DNA of 8,492 bases from CAYVUM01 sp964454795 (GTDB lineage: Bacteria; Pseudomonadota; Alphaproteobacteria; Rhodospirillales; Defluviicoccaceae): contig CAYVUM010000134.1 in the NCBI GenBank assembly GCA_964454795.1, positions 1-8,492 on the forward strand, given 5' to 3'. Every line of letters starts with the position of its first letter. Position 1 is the stretch's first letter. Positions 5,347-8,492 of the stretch are shown here, piece after piece. Position numbers and translations under genes: made by a program. A model generated the notes under the pieces. It was not told where the DNA came from and did not search any database. It saw only the letters and a program-made list of their open reading frames with translations.

Positions 5347-6735
5347 ATGTCGCTCTCCATCGTTCTGGCAACGCTGCTGCTTCTGTCGGTTGCCGGGTAC
5401 TATCTCGGCCGGTCACGGGCAGTCACAACAGCGTCGGGCGATGTCCGCCGGCTCCATTCCCTGCCCGGATACTACGGCTTCTACGTCGCCCTGTGGTGCG
5501 GTCTGCCGGCGCTGATGCTGCTGGCGATGTGGCTGATCGCCGAACCCTGGCTGGTTGAGAAACTCGTTGTCGCCAGCCTGCCACCGGAAGCGCAACAGCT
5601 CGAACCGAGCCGGCTCGGGCTGCTTCTCAATGACATCCGCAATCTCGCCGAGGGGAACGTGGTCAGCCAGACCGCCGACCAGTCCATGCGCGCGGCGGCC
5701 GACTATTACAACAGCCTGCGCCAGTACAGCCGCTGGATGCTGTTCGTGCTTGTCCTCGCGGCGGCGATCGCCGGGCTCGCCTATGCGCGCACCACCATCG
5801 TACCGAGGCTCCGCGCCCGCAACCAGGTGGAACAGGTGGTCAAGGTCCTGCTGATCATCAGCTCGACCATCGCAATTCTGACCACGTTCGGCATCGTCGC
5901 CTCCCTCCTCGCCGAATCCTTCCGCTTCTTCGTGCGGATCTCGCCAGTCGACTTCTTCTTTGGCGTGGAGTGGAGCCCGCAGATTGCGCTGCGCGCTGAA
6001 CAGGTGGGCGCGTCAGGCGCTTTCGGCGCCATCCCGCTGTTTGTCGGCACTGTGCTGATTGCCTTCATCGCCATGTGCGTGGCGGGACCGATCGGACTGT
6101 TGTCCGCCATTTACATGTCCGAGTATGCCCACGGCAAAGTCCGCGCCGTGGTCAAGCCGATCCTGGAAATCCTCGCCGGCATCCCGACTGTGGTCTACGG
6201 GTTCTTTGCCGCGCTCACAGTCGCGCCGTTCTTCCGCAACGATGTCGGCTCCGGGCTGCTCGGCATCGACATTTCCTCGGAAAGCGCGCTCGCGGCCGGC
6301 GTCGTCATGGGCATCATGATCATTCCGTTCGTCTCCTCGCTCTCCGACGACGTGATCAGCGCGGTGCCGCGGGCGATGCGCGAAGGATCCTACGGGCTCG
6401 GCGCCACCCGGTCGGAAACCATCAAGAAGGTGATCCTGCCGGCGGCGCTGCCGGGGATCATCGGCGGCCTGCTGCTCGCCATTTCCCGGGCCATCGGCGA
6501 GACGATGATCGTGGTGATGGCCGCCGGCCTCGCCGCCAACCTGACCGCCAATCCGCTGGAAGCGGTCACCACCGTGACCGTGCAGATTGCCACCTTGCTC
6601 GTCGGCGATCAGGAGTTTGATAGCGCGAAGACGCTGGCGGCGTTTGCCCTCGGTCTCACCCTGTTCTTCGTCACTCTCGCCCTCAACTTCGTCGCGCTTC
6701 ACATCGTCCGGAAGTATCGGGAACAATATGAGTAA
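5347..6735 (+). CDS. pstC: Phosphate ABC transporter permease PstC
   Basis: A 462-residue inner-membrane subunit of the PstSCAB importer. It has the long alphaproteobacterial form. An N-terminal region (about 1-185, DUF3708/PstC_N-like) has hydrophobic segments near 3-20, 43-69, 130-146 and 165-190 and a periplasmic stretch of about 60 residues between the second and third. The transporter permease core follows (about 225-455). The coupling EAA loop is REGSYGLGATRSETIKKVILP (about 345-365), which docks PstB, and the IGETMIVVMAAG motif (383-394) is typical of PstC. The ATG at 5347 has GGGGGAA (5334-5340) 6 bases upstream and begins with the membrane segment. The in-frame ATG at 5308 lacks a ribosome binding site. 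The 3' end overlaps pstA by 8 bases, implying coupled translation. No separate promoter is obvious, so expression probably depends on read-through from pstS. Confidence 0.95.
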   Translation: MSLSIVLATLLLLSVAGYYLGRSRAVTTASGDVRRLHSLPGYYGFYVALWCGLPALMLLAMWLIAEPWLVEKLVVASLPPEAQQLEPSRLGLLLNDIRNLAEGNVVSQTADQSMRAAADYYNSLRQYSRWMLFVLVLAAAIAGLAYARTTIVPRLRARNQVEQVVKVLLIISSTIAILTTFGIVASLLAESFRFFVRISPVDFFFGVEWSPQIALRAEQVGASGAFGAIPLFVGTVLIAFIAMCVAGPIGLLSAIYMSEYAHGKVRAVVKPILEILAGIPTVVYGFFAALTVAPFFRNDVGSGLLGIDISSESALAAGVVMGIMIIPFVSSLSDDVISAVPRAMREGSYGLGATRSETIKKVILPAALPGIIGGLLLAISRAIGETMIVVMAAGLAANLTANPLEAVTTVTVQIATLLVGDQEFDSAKTLAAFALGLTLFFVTLALNFVALHIVRKYREQYE

Positions 6736-8068
6736 TCACGCCGCCGACGAAACGACCGCGGACAGTGTGCTGGGACAGCCGAGCGAGTCTTCGGCGGCGG
6801 TCGCGGCCAGTCTGAGGCGCCGCTACGCCGCCGAGAAACGCTTCCAGATCTATGGTATCGCCGCGATCAGCTTTGCGGTCCTCTGCGTTGCGATCCTGTT
6901 CATCGACGTCATCGGCAAATCCCTGCCGGCCTGGACGGAGACGATGATCGAGCTGGATGTGACGATCTTCCGCCAGGACGTGGACCCGGATGCCACCGGC
7001 GATCTGGACGTGATCGGCAGCGCCAACTTCCGGCCGGTCATCCGCGAAGCGATGGAAGGCCTGTTTCCCGAGGTCACCAGCCGCCAGGAGCGCCGGGAGC
7101 TGCTCGGACTGATCAGTCCCGGGGCCGTCTACGACATTCGCGAACAGATTCTCGAGGCCGAGGAAGCCGGCGAATCGATCCTCAACCGCCGGGTCACCCT
7201 GCGCATCCAGGCCTCGGACCTGGCTGACCAGTTCCTCAAAGGATCGTACGATCCCAATCTCCCGGAGGCGGAGCGGCCGATCAGCGACAAGCAGATCGAA
7301 TGGCTGGAGCGGATGCAGTCCCGCGGCCTGATCGAGACCCGGTTCAACTGGACGCTGTTCGAGAACGGCGACTCCCGCTCGCCCGAGCTGGCCGGGATCC
7401 GCGGGGCGCTGGCCGGCTCGTTCTGGACCATGCTGGTCACCCTGGTGCTGTCGTTCCCGCTTGCCGTCGGCGCGGCGATTTACCTCGAAGAGTTCGCGCC
7501 AAAGAACCGGTTTACCGATCTGATCGAGGTCAACATCAACAACCTCGCGGCCGTGCCGTCGATCGTGTTCGGTCTCCTCGGCCTCGCCGTTTTCCTCAAT
7601 TTCTTCGGCATGCCGCGGTCCGCGCCGCTCGTCGGCGGGATGGTGCTGGCCTTGATGACCCTGCCGACGATCATCATCGCCAGCCGCGCGGCCCTGAAAT
7701 CGGTGCCCCCGTCCATCCGCGAAGCCGCCCTCGGGGTTGGTGCGTCCAAGGTGCAGTGCGTGTTCCACCACGTCCTGCCGCTGGCGATGCCGGGCATGCT
7801 CACCGGCACGATCATCGGCATGGCCCAGGCCCTCGGTGAGACCGCGCCCCTGCTGATGATCGGCATGGTCGCGTTCATCGTCGACATTCCTGGCGGACCG
7901 CTGGACCCGGCCACGGTGATGCCGGTGCAAATTTATCTCTGGTCCGACCTGCCCGAACGCGCCTATGAAGCGCGAGCGGCGGCGGCGATCGTCGTCCTCC
8001 TCGTCTTCCTGATGATCATGAACGCTCTCGCAGTCGTCCTGCGGAAGCGGTTCGAGCGGAAATGGTAG
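6728..8068 (+). CDS. pstA: Phosphate ABC transporter permease PstA, with large N-terminal periplasmic domain
   Basis: A 446-residue partner of PstC, well above the roughly 280-300 residues of the E. coli type. A charged cytoplasmic lead (1-39) precedes a membrane helix (about 42-64). Residues 65-225 form a mostly polar, presumably periplasmic domain that matches the DUF3333 region known on long PstA proteins. The permease core follows (about 228-437), with NLAAVPSIVFGLLGLAVF (272-289), the EAA loop REAALGVGASKVQCVFHHVLP (331-351) for PstB contact, GETAPLLMIGM (370-380) and a last helix near 415-437. The start ATG lies inside the end of pstC (6728-6735 shared), and pstB follows after 14 bases, so this is a tight operon. 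The domain's function is not established; contact with PstS or signalling is plausible. Confidence 0.95.
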   Translation: MSNHAADETTADSVLGQPSESSAAVAASLRRRYAAEKRFQIYGIAAISFAVLCVAILFIDVIGKSLPAWTETMIELDVTIFRQDVDPDATGDLDVIGSANFRPVIREAMEGLFPEVTSRQERRELLGLISPGAVYDIREQILEAEEAGESILNRRVTLRIQASDLADQFLKGSYDPNLPEAERPISDKQIEWLERMQSRGLIETRFNWTLFENGDSRSPELAGIRGALAGSFWTMLVTLVLSFPLAVGAAIYLEEFAPKNRFTDLIEVNINNLAAVPSIVFGLLGLAVFLNFFGMPRSAPLVGGMVLALMTLPTIIIASRAALKSVPPSIREAALGVGASKVQCVFHHVLPLAMPGMLTGTIIGMAQALGETAPLLMIGMVAFIVDIPGGPLDPATVMPVQIYLWSDLPERAYEARAAAAIVVLLVFLMIMNALAVVLRKRFERKW

Positions 8069-8082
8069 AAGGACCCAGGACT

Positions 8083-8492
8083 GTGACCGAACAGACAAAG
8101 GTGGCTGAAAAACTCGACGTCCGGGCGGCGCCGGAAGCCGTCGGACCGGGGACCGAGCATCCGGTCAAGATGCATACCACCAAAGTGAATGTCCACTACG
8201 GGGCGAAGCAAGCGCTCAAGGACGTCGACTTGGATATTTACGAGAACCAGGTCACCGCGCTGATCGGCCCCTCCGGTTGCGGCAAGTCCACCTACCTGCG
8301 CTGCCTTAACCGCATGAACGATACCATTGACGTCTGCCGGGTCGATGGCACGATCGAGTTGGATGGCGAGAACATTTATGACCGTAGTATGGATGTTGTC
8401 CATCTTCGCGCCAGGGTCGGCATGGTCTTCCAGAAACCCAATCCCTTTCCCAAATCCATCTACGAGAACGTCGCCTATGGGCCCCGGGTCCA
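8083..8492 (+). CDS. pstB: Phosphate ABC transporter ATP-binding protein PstB, N-terminal part (runs off the window)
   Basis: The first 136 codons of the cytoplasmic ATPase that powers PstC/PstA. It starts with GTG at 8083 (TEQTKVAEK follows), with AGAAGGA (8067-8073) upstream. About 30 variable residues precede the conserved VNVHYGAKQALKDVDL region. The Walker A motif GPSGCGKST is followed by YLRCLNRMND, a strong PstB signature, and by the Q-loop segment MVFQKPNPFPKSIYENVAYG. The signature LSGGQ and Walker B motifs lie beyond the right edge. An internal ATG at 8170 is a less likely start because it leaves only a few residues before the first strand. The gene is 14 bases after pstA in the same transcript. 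Confidence 0.95.
   Translation, partial: MTEQTKVAEKLDVRAAPEAVGPGTEHPVKMHTTKVNVHYGAKQALKDVDLDIYENQVTALIGPSGCGKSTYLRCLNRMNDTIDVCRVDGTIELDGENIYDRSMDVVHLRARVGMVFQKPNPFPKSIYENVAYGPRV

Noticed and set aside
6683..8098. Long minus-strand open frame opposite pstA
   Set aside because: Its translation is rich in Arg, Asp, His and Gln with no hydrophobic or catalytic pattern, and pstA explains the region fully.

Overview
This is a GC-rich window of ordinary bacterial chromosome. It most likely comes from an alphaproteobacterium of the Rhodospirillales type. The evidence is the phoR-pstS-pstC-pstA-pstB gene order without phoB in front of phoR, the long alphaproteobacterial-style PstC and PstA permeases, and a groES gene preceded by a CIRCE (HrcA) operator. 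The taxonomic call is inference from gene content only. I see no mobile element, CRISPR array, tRNA or rRNA.

Left end (1-240): the first 21 codons of groES, read leftwards. Its leader carries a strong ribosome binding site, an all-GC hairpin, a degenerate CIRCE operator and a possible -35 box. Next on the minus strand (241-1805) is a two-gene unit: a GT2 glycosyltransferase of the dolichyl-phosphate-mannose-synthase-like group, translationally coupled by a 4-base ATGA overlap to a TVP38/TMEM64 (VTT-domain) membrane protein. Divergent from it is a stand-alone hot-dog thioesterase (1961-2479) that resembles betainyl-CoA thioesterases. A 222-base spacer rich in inverted repeats (2480-2701) separates it from phoR.

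Right half (2702-8492): the phosphate-starvation cluster. PhoR (2702-4009) is the sensor kinase. A set of 11-base-phased repeats that looks like a Pho box overlaps the phoR stop codon and probably drives pstS (4134-5165), the periplasmic phosphate-binding protein. A strong hairpin followed by a T-rich tract sits between pstS and pstC and probably works as a partial terminator, so that PstS is made in excess over the permease. PstC (5347-6735) and PstA (6728-8068) are the two membrane subunits and overlap by 8 bases. PstB (8083 onward, GTG start) is the ATPase and runs off the right edge. PstSCAB forms a high-affinity phosphate ABC importer that also signals phosphate status to PhoR. phoU and phoB would be expected just beyond the window.

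I did not find a convincingly new system. The most useful second-look items are the groES leader, the Pho box embedded in the phoR 3' end, the pstS/pstC attenuator, the inverted-repeat-rich phoR leader, and the orphan thioesterase.
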